From an uncultured Lutibacter sp. (GTDB lineage Bacteria; Bacteroidota; Bacteroidia; Flavobacteriales; Flavobacteriaceae), in contig NZ_CANLZZ010000003.1 of assembly GCF_947495725.1 (NCBI RefSeq), positions 62,001 through 126,000 of the forward strand: a DNA stretch of 64,000 bases, written 5' to 3'. Of this stretch, positions 9,583 to 18,114 are shown piece by piece (position 1 is the stretch's first letter; each line of letters begins with the position of its first letter). The position numbers were made by a program, and so were the translations under genes. Below the pieces are notes generated by a model, which saw only the letters and a list, made by a program, of their open reading frames with translations, was not told where the DNA came from and ran no database searches.

Positions 9583-9804
9583 TTAATATTCATCTTCATT
9601 CCAGAGATAATCATCTTCGGAAGGATAATCTGGCCATATTTCAAGGATAGACTCAAAATCTTCATCAGCATCTTCAATTTCCTGAAGATTTTCAACAACC
9701 TCTAAAGGTGCTCCTGTTCTAATTGCATAATCAATCAACTCATCTTTTGTTGCCGGCCAAGGTGCATCTGATAAATATGATGCTAATTCTAATGTCCAAT
9801 ACAT
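9583..9804 (-). CDS. DUF2795 family small acidic protein (73 aa)
   Basis: A short, very acidic cytosolic protein beginning MYWTLELASYLSDAPWPAT and ending with a run of aspartates and glutamates (SEDDYLWNEDEY). The N-terminal half with WPATKDELIDYAIRTGAP fits DUF2795, a small helical domain that is widespread in Bacteroidota and has no established function. It has its own terminator at 9546-9571 and lies alone between secA and the cobalamin adenosyltransferase gene, which suggests a monocistronic transcript. No catalytic motif is visible. A protein-binding or adaptor role is possible but is only a guess from its size and charge. Confidence 0.8.
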   Translation of the reverse strand: MYWTLELASYLSDAPWPATKDELIDYAIRTGAPLEVVENLQEIEDADEDFESILEIWPDYPSEDDYLWNEDEY

Positions 9805-9896
9805 ATTGTTTCTCGTATTAAATTTGGTGCAAAAATAATTTTTTTACTCAAAAATCCAAGCTAATTCTTACTTTTTTTTACAATTCAAAGAACTTA

Positions 9897-10469
9897 TTAT
9901 TTTTTCTCTGGAATCCAAGGGATTTCTTGAGCGTTATTATCAATAGTCAATTTTCGTGCCAGTACAAATAAATAGTCAGAAAGTCTATTTAAATAAACCA
10001 ATATTTGTGTATCAATTGTTGATTCATCGGCTAATTGAGTGCTAATACGTTCAGCTCTTCTGCAAATGCAGCGTGAAATGTGACAATATGACACTGTTGT
10101 ATGTCCTCCTGGCAAAACAAAATTCGTCATTAGAGGTAAACTTTCGTTCATTATATCAATTTCATTTTCTAAAAGTGTTATTGAAGATTCATTAATTTTA
10201 TTAATATTTAATCGTTCTTTTCCACTTTTTAAAAATTCTTTTTCAGGTGAAGTGGCAAGCATTGCACCTAAAGTGAATAATTCATGTTGTATTTTAAGTA
10301 AAATTTTAAAAGAATTTTCATCAATTTCTTGATCTCTAATTAATCCAATATATGAATTTAGTTCATCAACCGTTCCGTATGCTTCAATTCTTAAATTATA
10401 TTTAGGAACTCGAGTTCCTCCAAATAAGGATGTTTTTCCCTTATCACCAGTTTTTGTGTATATTTTCAT
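9897..10469 (-). CDS. ATP:cob(I)alamin adenosyltransferase, PduO type
   Basis: Converts cob(I)alamin to adenosylcobalamin using ATP. The 190-aa protein has the PduO-type N-terminal ATP-binding signature KIYTKTGDKGKTSLFGG, then YGTVDELNSYIG, and the helix motif SRCICRRAER that contributes catalytic arginines. The C-terminal NRLSDYLFVLAR is also typical. No other cobalamin synthesis gene lies in the window, so it probably serves salvage for a B12-dependent enzyme encoded elsewhere, such as methylmalonyl-CoA mutase (inference). The methyltransferase gene upstream is 38 bases away on the same strand, and the two may be co-transcribed. Confidence 0.95.
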   Translation of the reverse strand: MKIYTKTGDKGKTSLFGGTRVPKYNLRIEAYGTVDELNSYIGLIRDQEIDENSFKILLKIQHELFTLGAMLATSPEKEFLKSGKERLNINKINESSITLLENEIDIMNESLPLMTNFVLPGGHTTVSYCHISRCICRRAERISTQLADESTIDTQILVYLNRLSDYLFVLARKLTIDNNAQEIPWIPEKK

Positions 10470-10507
10470 AATGCAAATTTAATTATTATAAAGAAAGTAA
10501 ACCAACT

Positions 10508-11284
10508 TTAAACTCTAATTGTAAAATGCTCTTTAGCTTGTTCTTTTCTAAAAAAAACAATTCCCCAAAAGTGTGTATTAATTGTCACTGTTACTTTTGG
10601 GTGTGTTTTAATTTCATTCCAAGCTTCTTGCATTTCCAAGGACCAATTAATATCATCAAAAATAAAAACCGAGTTGTTATGAATATTTTTTAAACATGTT
10701 TTAAAGTATTTTAACGTAGCTACTTTTTGGTGATTGCCATCAAAATATACTAAATCGAATTTAGTTTGTTTAACTACAGTTTTTAAGGTGTTTTCAAATT
10801 CACCTACTACCAAATTTATATTTGAAAAATTAAATGTTTCAAACATTTTTTGTGCTTCAGTAGCAGTATTTTTACAACCTTCTAAAGATATTATTTTGAT
10901 GTTAGGGTTTGCAATGCTCATTGCGACAGAACTTAATCCTAATGAAGTTCCAATTTCTAAAATTGTATTTATTTCAAGATATTTTATTAATCTATTTAAT
11001 AACATAGCTTTCTTTTTATTAATTCCTGCAATTTTTGCAATCTTAGAAACTTTTCTATTATTAGATTTAAATACCTTTGATCCTTTTCCAAAATCTTTTA
11101 CATTAATAACGTTATCATTGTTTTTATAGTAATTTAATAAAGATTGGAAGGATTTTTTATGATTTAAATTTGATTTTAAATTAAAGCATTTAGTTACCAA
11201 GCCATAAACAAATGGAGAGTGAACCCCATGTTTATTTGTAGACTTTAAAAGAAATAAAAGGTAGGATTTTATTTTAAACCACAT
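10508..11284 (-). CDS. class I SAM-dependent methyltransferase
   Basis: A 258-aa predicted O-methyltransferase-like protein. The Rossmann motif I is LEIGTSLGLSSVAMS (around residue 95), the acidic end of beta-2 is ISLEG, and the later DLVYFDGNH matches the motif that follows beta-4 in catechol-type O-methyltransferases. The substrate cannot be inferred. The N-terminal 80 residues (KSTNKHGVHSPFVYGLVTKC) match a segment often seen in flavobacterial members of this group. It is divergent from the Wza-like gene across a 91-base region and is upstream of the cobalamin adenosyltransferase on the same strand. No signal peptide is present, so it should act in the cytosol. Confidence 0.85.
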   Translation of the reverse strand: MWFKIKSYLLFLLKSTNKHGVHSPFVYGLVTKCFNLKSNLNHKKSFQSLLNYYKNNDNVINVKDFGKGSKVFKSNNRKVSKIAKIAGINKKKAMLLNRLIKYLEINTILEIGTSLGLSSVAMSIANPNIKIISLEGCKNTATEAQKMFETFNFSNINLVVGEFENTLKTVVKQTKFDLVYFDGNHQKVATLKYFKTCLKNIHNNSVFIFDDINWSLEMQEAWNEIKTHPKVTVTINTHFWGIVFFRKEQAKEHFTIRV

Positions 11285-11322
11285 ATGTTATATACTATAT
11301 TGCGAAATTAGTAGAAAAATTA

Positions 11323-11351
11323 TTTTAAACCACTATTAAAAATTATATTTG
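11323..11351 (+). promoter_or_regulatory. Bacteroidota-type promoter for the polysaccharide export genes
   Basis: TATATTTG at 11344-11351 is a perfect TAnnTTTG -7 element; a T-rich TTTTA around 11323-11326 sits at about the right distance for a degraded -33 element. The ATG at 11376 is 24 bases downstream. The -7 box contains the TTG that otherwise looks like an upstream start, so that TTG should not be used. Confidence 0.6.
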
Positions 11352-11375
11352 TCTAACCTAGCTATATTGTACTTT

Positions 11376-12161
11376 ATGAAGAAATTTTTACTGGCCATAA
11401 CTTTAATTATTTGTTTTTCGTCTTGTATATCTACAAAACAAATGACCTATTTTCAAGGCGAACCAATAAGCAAAACAGAACTTTATAAATTAAATAATGA
11501 ACCTTACAGACTTCAGATAAATGATGTTTTATATATTGATATAAAGGCAAATAATTCGGAAATTGTTTCAATGTTTAAAAGTGGGCAAACTAATTCGGGT
11601 TCTAATAACTCTATGAACGGGCAAAATTTATACTTTACAGGATATTCGGTAGATAGACATGGAAATATAAGAATTCCATATTTAGGAGATTTAAATGTTT
11701 TAGGCTATACAGAAAAAGAAATTAGAATAAAAATTGAAGACGAACTAGGTAAGTTTTTCAAAAACCCTGAGCTTATTTTTGTTACGGTTAAATTAGCAGG
11801 TATAAATTTTGTTGTTACCGGTGAAGTAGGATCTCCAGGATCCATAAATTTAGCTCAAAATCAAGTTTCAATAATTGATGCCATTTCTAGCGCAGGTGAA
11901 ATTTCACCTTTTGGGAATAGGCAAGAAATAACAATAATTAGAAAAACAATTGATGGTGTAAAAAGATATAAATTAGATTATACGAAGATAGAAATATTTG
12001 AATCGGAAAATTTTTATTTACAACCTAATGATATTGTTTATGTTGCTCCATTAAAACAAAAATCTTGGGGAACAGGTACCACAGGATTACAAACTTTTTC
12101 AACGGCAGTTACAATATTATCGTTTCTTGTAAGTTCGGTTTTACTTGTTAAAAATTTATAA
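11376..12161 (+). CDS. Wza-like polysaccharide export lipoprotein
   Basis: An outer membrane lipoprotein of the polysaccharide biosynthesis/export family (Wza/KpsD type), which forms the outer membrane channel for capsule or exopolysaccharide. The ATG at 11376 gives a lipoprotein signal peptide with lipobox FSSC and acylation cysteine at residue 17 (261 aa in all). It is followed by the poly-export domain (YRLQINDVLYIDIKAN) and SLBB-like repeats (FVVTGEVGSPGSINL, VSIIDAISSAGEI). A C-terminal hydrophobic stretch (FSTAVTILSFLVSSVLLV) probably forms the membrane-spanning helix. The Wzc-like kinase starts 5 bases after its stop, so the two act as an export pair. Confidence 0.93.
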   Translation: MKKFLLAITLIICFSSCISTKQMTYFQGEPISKTELYKLNNEPYRLQINDVLYIDIKANNSEIVSMFKSGQTNSGSNNSMNGQNLYFTGYSVDRHGNIRIPYLGDLNVLGYTEKEIRIKIEDELGKFFKNPELIFVTVKLAGINFVVTGEVGSPGSINLAQNQVSIIDAISSAGEISPFGNRQEITIIRKTIDGVKRYKLDYTKIEIFESENFYLQPNDIVYVAPLKQKSWGTGTTGLQTFSTAVTILSFLVSSVLLVKNL

Positions 12162-12166
12162 TAAAA

Positions 12167-14626
12167 ATGGATAATAAGTTTAATTTAAGAGAAAATACAA
12201 GCGAGCATATATCTGATATAAAAGATTATCTTATTAGAATTGTTGCAAATTGGAAATGGTTTGTTTTAGCCATTATAATTGCTTTGTCAATTGCATATTA
12301 TGTAAATATTTCTGCAGAAAAAATTTATGGATTAACAACCACAATTGAAGTAAAGGAAAAACAAAACCCACTATTTTCAACAGGTACAAATATAGCTTTT
12401 AATTGGGGTGGGGTAAGTGATAAAGTTGAATCTATTAGAAAAGCATTAACATCTAGGTCGCATAACGAAAAGGTTATTAGAAAATTAGATTTTTTTATTG
12501 ATTATTTTCAGGAAGGAAGATTTAGAAAAGAGGACGTTTATGGAAAAACTCCATTTAAATTAGTTTTACAACCCAACCAATATCAACTTTTAAATTCGTT
12601 TATAAAGATTCAATTAATTGATGATGAGAATTTTAATTTATCTGTTGAATTTGATTCTGAATTAAATTATAAACTGATTAATTATAAAGACGAAACTTTA
12701 AAAGATTTTAATCCTGAATTAACAAGTTTTTCTCAAAATTTTTCATTTAATGAATATATAAATACGCCATTTTTAAAAGGTCAAATAGAAAAATTAAAGG
12801 GATTAAATTCAAATATAAATAATGTTTACTTTTTAAAATTAAATTCAATTAATAATGTAACAGGTAGGTATAAAAATGTTAGGGCGAAAGGTTTATCTGG
12901 TACTTCCTTAATTGAACTTTCTTTAACTGGGACAAATAAAAATAGAATTGTAGATTACCTAAATGAAACCGTAAAGGTATTGGCCCAACTTGAATTAGAA
13001 CAAAAAACTAATTATGCGCGTAGCACTAAACAATTTATTGATGATCAGTTTAAAAACACTTCTGATACCTTAAAATTAATTGAAAAGAATATAGAAAAAT
13101 TTAAACAACAACATTCCATATATAATTTATCTGCTCAAGGAGGTGAAATTTTTACGCAAACAACAGGGTTAGATAAAATGCAAACCCAGTTGATGGATAG
13201 AGTTGCCTATTTTAATAATTTAGAGAGTTATATTAAATCAAATACCAATTACACCACTATTCCTGCTCCTGCAATAATAAATATTGAAGATGCTTCTATA
13301 TCTGCAATGGTTGGAGAATTAACCAAATTGTCAATTGAAAATGAACAACTATCTAAAGAAGTTACTGCAAATCACCCTTCAATAAAATTAAAAAAGCAGG
13401 AAATTGAAACTGCTAGAACAGTGCTTCTTGAAAATTTAACATCATTAAAAGAAGCAACTTTAGTTAATTTAGAAAATAGTAGAAAAAGACTTAGCACATA
13501 TAATTATCAATTAAATAAACTTCCTAATAAAGAGCAAAAATTGTTAAACTATCAAAGAAAATATAGTTTAACAGAGTCTAATTATGTTTTTCTTATGCAA
13601 AAGAGATATGAAGCAGATATTGCAATTGCCGCAAGTGTTTCGGATATATCAATTTTAGATTCAGCCAAAGATACAGGACAAAGTTTTATTTTACCTCGAA
13701 TTTCTTTTAACTATATGATAGCTATATTATTAGGTGTTATTGTTCCTTTATTTATAATAATTGCAAAAGAGATTTTTGACAATAAAATTTATACTGCTGA
13801 AGATATTGAGCGCTTAACGCCTATTCCAGTATTAGGAGTTATTGGAAAAAGTTTAGCAATTAATAATTTGGCTGTGTTTTTAAAACCAAAGTCTACTGTT
13901 GCAGAATCTTTTAGAGCAGTACGTTCAAATATTCAGTTCTTATTTGACAGAAGTTTAAAAGATAAATCTAAAACTATTGTTGTAACTTCTTCTGTAAGTG
14001 GGGAAGGAAAAACATTTATTTCTATTAATGTAGCTACGGTATTTGCTTTGGGAGGTAAAAAAACTATTTTGGTTGGTTTGGATTTAAGAAAACCAAAAAT
14101 ATTTGGTGATTTTGAGATTTTAAATGATACAGGTGTTGTTAATTACTTAATTGGAGAAGCTGCAATATCGGATATAATTCAGAATACAAAAGTTCCAAAT
14201 TTAGATGTTATAACTTCTGGACCAGTTCCACCAAATCCTTCAGAATTATTAATTAATCAAGCAACTGAAGATTTAATTAATACTTTAAAAAAGGAATACG
14301 ATTACATTATTTTAGATACACCTCCAATTGGTTTAGTTAGTGATGCCTTAGAATTATTGAGGTTTGCAAACTCCACAATTTATGTATTAAGACAAGGCTA
14401 TTCTCAAAAAGGAATGTTAAAAATGATTAACGAGAAATACAAAAAAGAGGAAGTTAAAAAAATAAGTATTGTGTTAAACGATTTTAAAATTAAATCGAAA
14501 TATGGATATGGCTACGGTTATGGTTACGGATATGGGTATGGCTATGGTGGTTATGGAAAATATTCTAATGGTTATGTAAGTGCTGAAAAAACTTCATTTT
14601 TTAAAAAATTATTTAAACGCAAGTAG
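12167..14626 (+). CDS. Wzc-like polysaccharide co-polymerase with tyrosine autokinase domain
   Basis: An inner membrane protein that controls polysaccharide polymerisation and export. It has two membrane helices (about residues 30-46 and 515-535) flanking a periplasmic Wzz domain with long coiled-coil helices, and a cytosolic BY-kinase domain. Walker A is SSVSGEGKT (about 606), Walker A' is LVGLDLRKPK (about 633) and Walker B is YIILDTPP (about 713). The C-terminal tyrosine cluster is unusual: eight consecutive Tyr-Gly pairs and three further tyrosines at about residues 779-803, encoded with mixed TAT/TAC and glycine codons. No glycosyltransferase, flippase or polymerase gene is nearby, so the sugar genes must be elsewhere. 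The gene ends directly against hutI, tail to tail. Confidence 0.95.
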   Translation: MDNKFNLRENTSEHISDIKDYLIRIVANWKWFVLAIIIALSIAYYVNISAEKIYGLTTTIEVKEKQNPLFSTGTNIAFNWGGVSDKVESIRKALTSRSHNEKVIRKLDFFIDYFQEGRFRKEDVYGKTPFKLVLQPNQYQLLNSFIKIQLIDDENFNLSVEFDSELNYKLINYKDETLKDFNPELTSFSQNFSFNEYINTPFLKGQIEKLKGLNSNINNVYFLKLNSINNVTGRYKNVRAKGLSGTSLIELSLTGTNKNRIVDYLNETVKVLAQLELEQKTNYARSTKQFIDDQFKNTSDTLKLIEKNIEKFKQQHSIYNLSAQGGEIFTQTTGLDKMQTQLMDRVAYFNNLESYIKSNTNYTTIPAPAIINIEDASISAMVGELTKLSIENEQLSKEVTANHPSIKLKKQEIETARTVLLENLTSLKEATLVNLENSRKRLSTYNYQLNKLPNKEQKLLNYQRKYSLTESNYVFLMQKRYEADIAIAASVSDISILDSAKDTGQSFILPRISFNYMIAILLGVIVPLFIIIAKEIFDNKIYTAEDIERLTPIPVLGVIGKSLAINNLAVFLKPKSTVAESFRAVRSNIQFLFDRSLKDKSKTIVVTSSVSGEGKTFISINVATVFALGGKKTILVGLDLRKPKIFGDFEILNDTGVVNYLIGEAAISDIIQNTKVPNLDVITSGPVPPNPSELLINQATEDLINTLKKEYDYIILDTPPIGLVSDALELLRFANSTIYVLRQGYSQKGMLKMINEKYKKEEVKKISIVLNDFKIKSKYGYGYGYGYGYGYGYGGYGKYSNGYVSAEKTSFFKKLFKRK

Positions 14627-15868
14627 TTAAAAAATCATCTCTTTTCCTTCGAGATAAACCTTTTCAATTTGATGATTTCCAAATGAATAAGGAATAAAAG
14701 CATAGCTAGGAATATTTTTTGTAATTATTAAGTTGGCTTTTTTTCCTTTACAAATAGAACCATGTGTATTTTCAATTCCCATGGCATATGCACCGTTTAT
14801 AGTTGCCGCATTAATGGCTTCCTCTGGATTCATTTTCATTTTTATACACGCAGTTGATATAACAAAATTCATATTACCTGAAGGAGTTGAACCAGGATTG
14901 TAATCTGTTGCTAAGGCCAATGGTAAACCCGCATCAATCATTTTGCGTGCGGGAGTATATGGAATACTTAAAAAATATGAACACGAGGGTAATGCAACGG
15001 GCATTGTTTTGCTGTTTTTAAGACTTTCAATATCTTCATCACGCATTTCTTCCAAATGATCAACCGAAAGAGCGTTAAATTCTACTCCAGCCTGAACACC
15101 TCCAAAAGCATTAAACTGATTTACATGAATTTTAGGTTCCAATCCATACTGTTTTCCGGCCTTTAAAATACGTTTTGTATCTTCTATACTAAAATATCCT
15201 AATTCACAAAATACATCTATATAATTGGCTAGTTTTTCATGTGCTACCGACGGAAGTATATCCTTAATAACAATATCTAAATATTCCTTTTTATTATTTT
15301 TAAATTCTAAAGGTATTGCATGTGCTGCTAAAAAAGTAGACTTTATTGTAATGGGGTAGTTGGCATTTAGTTTTTTAATTACTCTTAGCATTTTTAACTC
15401 GGCATCCTTAGTTAAACCATAACCCGATTTTATTTCTACCGCACCTGTACCCAATTTTATTATTTCTTCAACTCTTTTTGCCGATTGTTCATAAAGCTCT
15501 TGTTCTGTTGTATGTTGAAGCTGTTTAGCCGAATTTAAAATACCACCACCATTATTTGCAATTTCCTCGTACGAAAGTCCATTAATCCTATCAACAAATT
15601 CTTGCTCTCTATTATTAGCATATACAATATGTGTATGGCTATCACACCAAGTAGGTAGCACTGTTTTATTTTTTAAATTAATGGTTTTATCAAACTTATT
15701 AGGTTGTAAATCTTCCATTCTCCCAAAATCTAAAATAAATGAATCTTTTATAACCAAATACGCATTTTTAATAGTTGGAAGTGTTTTCATCTCTGCTCCA
15801 GAAACCATTTTTTTTGGAAAATCTTCAACTTGAATTAGTTCTCTAATATTAACAAATAAAGTCGTCAT
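14627..15868 (-). CDS. hutI: imidazolonepropionase
   Basis: Third enzyme of histidine degradation; it hydrolyses 4-imidazolone-5-propionate to formiminoglutamate in the cytosol. This 413-aa amidohydrolase shows the metal-binding CDSHTHIVYA motif near residue 70, LAAHAIP with a metal-ligand histidine (about 180), KIHVNQFNAFGG (about 240) and the catalytic aspartate in ALATDYNPGSTPSGNM (about 315). The other hut genes (hutH, hutU, formimidoylglutamase) are absent from the window, so the pathway is scattered in this genome. Its stop codon abuts the Wzc stop with no intergenic base. The 154-base region upstream is shared with the divergent pta gene. Confidence 0.95.
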   Translation of the reverse strand: MTTLFVNIRELIQVEDFPKKMVSGAEMKTLPTIKNAYLVIKDSFILDFGRMEDLQPNKFDKTINLKNKTVLPTWCDSHTHIVYANNREQEFVDRINGLSYEEIANNGGGILNSAKQLQHTTEQELYEQSAKRVEEIIKLGTGAVEIKSGYGLTKDAELKMLRVIKKLNANYPITIKSTFLAAHAIPLEFKNNKKEYLDIVIKDILPSVAHEKLANYIDVFCELGYFSIEDTKRILKAGKQYGLEPKIHVNQFNAFGGVQAGVEFNALSVDHLEEMRDEDIESLKNSKTMPVALPSCSYFLSIPYTPARKMIDAGLPLALATDYNPGSTPSGNMNFVISTACIKMKMNPEEAINAATINGAYAMGIENTHGSICKGKKANLIITKNIPSYAFIPYSFGNHQIEKVYLEGKEMIF

Positions 15869-15977
15869 ATAAATTAAATATTGTTAATCAAAGATAAATA
15901 TATTTTACAAAGTGAACTATTTTGTTAAATTTATTGTAAATTGGTTAACCAATTTGAAAAAACAAGACTAATTAGTA

Positions 15978-16006
15978 TTGAATTGTGAATGTTTGAATTA
16001 TATTTG
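15978..16006 (+). promoter_or_regulatory. Bacteroidota-type promoter for pta-ackA
   Basis: TTG at 15978-15980, an 18-base spacer and TATATTTG at 15999-16006 match the -33/-7 consensus. The pta ATG is 16 bases beyond the -7 box, giving a short leader. Confidence 0.7.
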
Positions 16007-16022
16007 CACAAAAAAATAAAGA

Positions 16023-18113
16023 ATGAGTAAAGCCATTTATATTGCCACAAGTGAAGCCAACAGTGGTAAATCTCTTGTTGCGTTAGGTTTAATGAGTGTT
16101 TTGTTAGGGAAAACTGCAAAAGTAGGGTATTTTAGGCCCATTATTGATGATGTTAAAAAAGGTGAAAAAGACAATCATATAAATACCATTATATCCCACT
16201 TTGAATTAGATATTAATCCAGAAGATGCGTATGCTTTTACGCGTAAGGAATTTATTAGTAAGCGTAATAAAGGAAAGGAAGGGGAAATATTCGACACAAT
16301 TATTGAAAAATATAAAAATTTAGAAGATCAAAACGATTTTGTATTGGTTGAAGGAAGTGATTTTTCAGGAGAAGGATCGGCTATTGAGTTAGATGCAAAT
16401 ATTGAAATTGCAAAAAATTTAGGAATTCCAGCAGTAATTGTTTCTCCGGGTGTAGGCAAAACTTTGGACGAGTTTGTAGAAGGTTTACATTTAGCATATG
16501 ATTCTTTTAAAGAAAAAGAAGTAGAAGTATTGGCGGTTATTGCAAATAAAGTTCAAGATGTTAATATTGAAATTGCAAAAAACGGCTTAAAAGATAATTT
16601 ACCAAGTAATATTTATGTTGGTGTAATACCTTTAATTGCATCCTTAAAAAATCCTACAGTAAAAGAAATTGCAGATGCCATTGATGCCACTATACTGTTT
16701 GGAGAGGAAAATATTAACAACCAGACGGCAAGTTTTAGTGTAGGAGCAATGCAATTGAGAAACTATTTAACTCACTTAAAAGATAATAATTTAATAATTA
16801 CACCAGGAGATAGAGCTGATATTATATTAGGAGCCTTACAAGCAAATATTTCAACTAATTACCCAACTGTATCTGGAATTGTGTTAACGGGAGGATTAAA
16901 ACCAGAAGAATCCATAATAAAACTAATTGATGGATTAGCGCAAATTATGCCAATTTTATCAGTTAAAGAGGGTACTTTTGGTACTGCAAATAAAATTGGA
17001 GCAGTAAGATCTCATATGTATGCTGGAAATACTCAAAAAATATTAACATCGTTGAATATTTTTGAAAAACATATAGATGTTGATAAACTAACCGAAAGAC
17101 TAGTTACCTTTAAAAATGAAGGAATTACTCCTAGAATGTTCCAATATAACTTAGTTAAACGTGCCAAAAAATCTCGTAAGCATATTGTTTTACCAGAAGG
17201 AACAGATGATAGAATATTAACCGCTGCAGCTCGTTTAATTGAAACAGATATTGTTGATATTACAGTTTTGGGCGATTACGATCAGATTTCAGATTCAATA
17301 ATACGATTAGGTTTAACCGTAGATATTGATAAAATGAATATCATTAATCCTGTTCAATCTGAGTTTTATAAAGATTTTACTGAAACTTTGTTCGAATTAA
17401 GAAAAAACAAAGGTTTAACAATTGATATGGCTGAGGATTTAATGGGAGATGTTTCCTATTTTGGAACAATGATGGTTCATAAAGGATTAGCAGACGGAAT
17501 GGTTTCTGGTGCTGCCCATACTACTGGCCATACTATATTACCGGCTTTACAATTTGTAAAAACAAAACCAGGAGTATCTGTTGTGTCTTCAGTATTTTTT
17601 ATGTGTTTGGAGGATAGAGTATCAGTATTTGGAGATTGTGCTATAAACCCAAATCCAAATGCAGAACAATTAGCGGAAATAGCAATCTCTTCAGCCGAAA
17701 GTAGTTTAAATTTTGGTATTGATCCTAAAATAGCAATGTTATCTTATTCTTCTGGAGCTTCAGGAAAAGGAGCCGATGTTGATATTGTAAGAGCGGCAAC
17801 TGAAATTGTTAAACAAAAACGACCAGATTTAAAAGTTGAAGGGCCAATACAATATGATGCAGCAGTAGACCCTAAGGTTGGTAAAAGTAAAATGCCAAAT
17901 TCTGAAGTTGCAGGACAAGCAAATGTTTTAATTTTCCCCGATTTAAATACAGGAAACAATACTTACAAAGCAGTACAGCGTGAAACCGGAGCATTGGCAA
18001 TTGGACCAATGTTACAAGGTTTAAATAAACCTGTTAACGATTTAAGTAGAGGATGTACAATAGACGATATTTTTAACACAGTAATATTAACAGCAATACA
18101 AGCACAAGAATAA
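16023..18113 (+). CDS. pta: phosphate acetyltransferase, long form
   Basis: Interconverts acetyl-CoA and acetyl phosphate. The 696-aa protein has the long three-part architecture: an N-terminal P-loop/dethiobiotin-synthase-like domain (IATSEANSGKSLVALGLM), a central DRTGG domain (about 215-330) and the C-terminal catalytic PTA domain from about residue 370 (KHIVLPEGTDDRILTAA, SYSSGASGKGADVD, EGPIQYDAA, VLIFPDLNTGNN). The acetate kinase gene begins one base after its stop, so the two form the classic Pta-AckA operon for substrate-level ATP formation or acetate activation. A well-matched promoter lies at 15978-16006. Confidence 0.98.
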   Translation: MSKAIYIATSEANSGKSLVALGLMSVLLGKTAKVGYFRPIIDDVKKGEKDNHINTIISHFELDINPEDAYAFTRKEFISKRNKGKEGEIFDTIIEKYKNLEDQNDFVLVEGSDFSGEGSAIELDANIEIAKNLGIPAVIVSPGVGKTLDEFVEGLHLAYDSFKEKEVEVLAVIANKVQDVNIEIAKNGLKDNLPSNIYVGVIPLIASLKNPTVKEIADAIDATILFGEENINNQTASFSVGAMQLRNYLTHLKDNNLIITPGDRADIILGALQANISTNYPTVSGIVLTGGLKPEESIIKLIDGLAQIMPILSVKEGTFGTANKIGAVRSHMYAGNTQKILTSLNIFEKHIDVDKLTERLVTFKNEGITPRMFQYNLVKRAKKSRKHIVLPEGTDDRILTAAARLIETDIVDITVLGDYDQISDSIIRLGLTVDIDKMNIINPVQSEFYKDFTETLFELRKNKGLTIDMAEDLMGDVSYFGTMMVHKGLADGMVSGAAHTTGHTILPALQFVKTKPGVSVVSSVFFMCLEDRVSVFGDCAINPNPNAEQLAEIAISSAESSLNFGIDPKIAMLSYSSGASGKGADVDIVRAATEIVKQKRPDLKVEGPIQYDAAVDPKVGKSKMPNSEVAGQANVLIFPDLNTGNNTYKAVQRETGALAIGPMLQGLNKPVNDLSRGCTIDDIFNTVILTAIQAQE

Positions 18114-18114
18114 A

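Noticed and set aside
11349-11375. TTG start upstream of the Wza-like gene
   Set aside because: It lies inside the TAnnTTTG promoter box, and the downstream ATG gives a correct lipoprotein signal peptide.
14503-14560. Simple DNA microsatellite in the Wzc-like gene
   Set aside because: The YG repeat uses varied codons and is not a perfect DNA repeat; it is a protein-level pattern.
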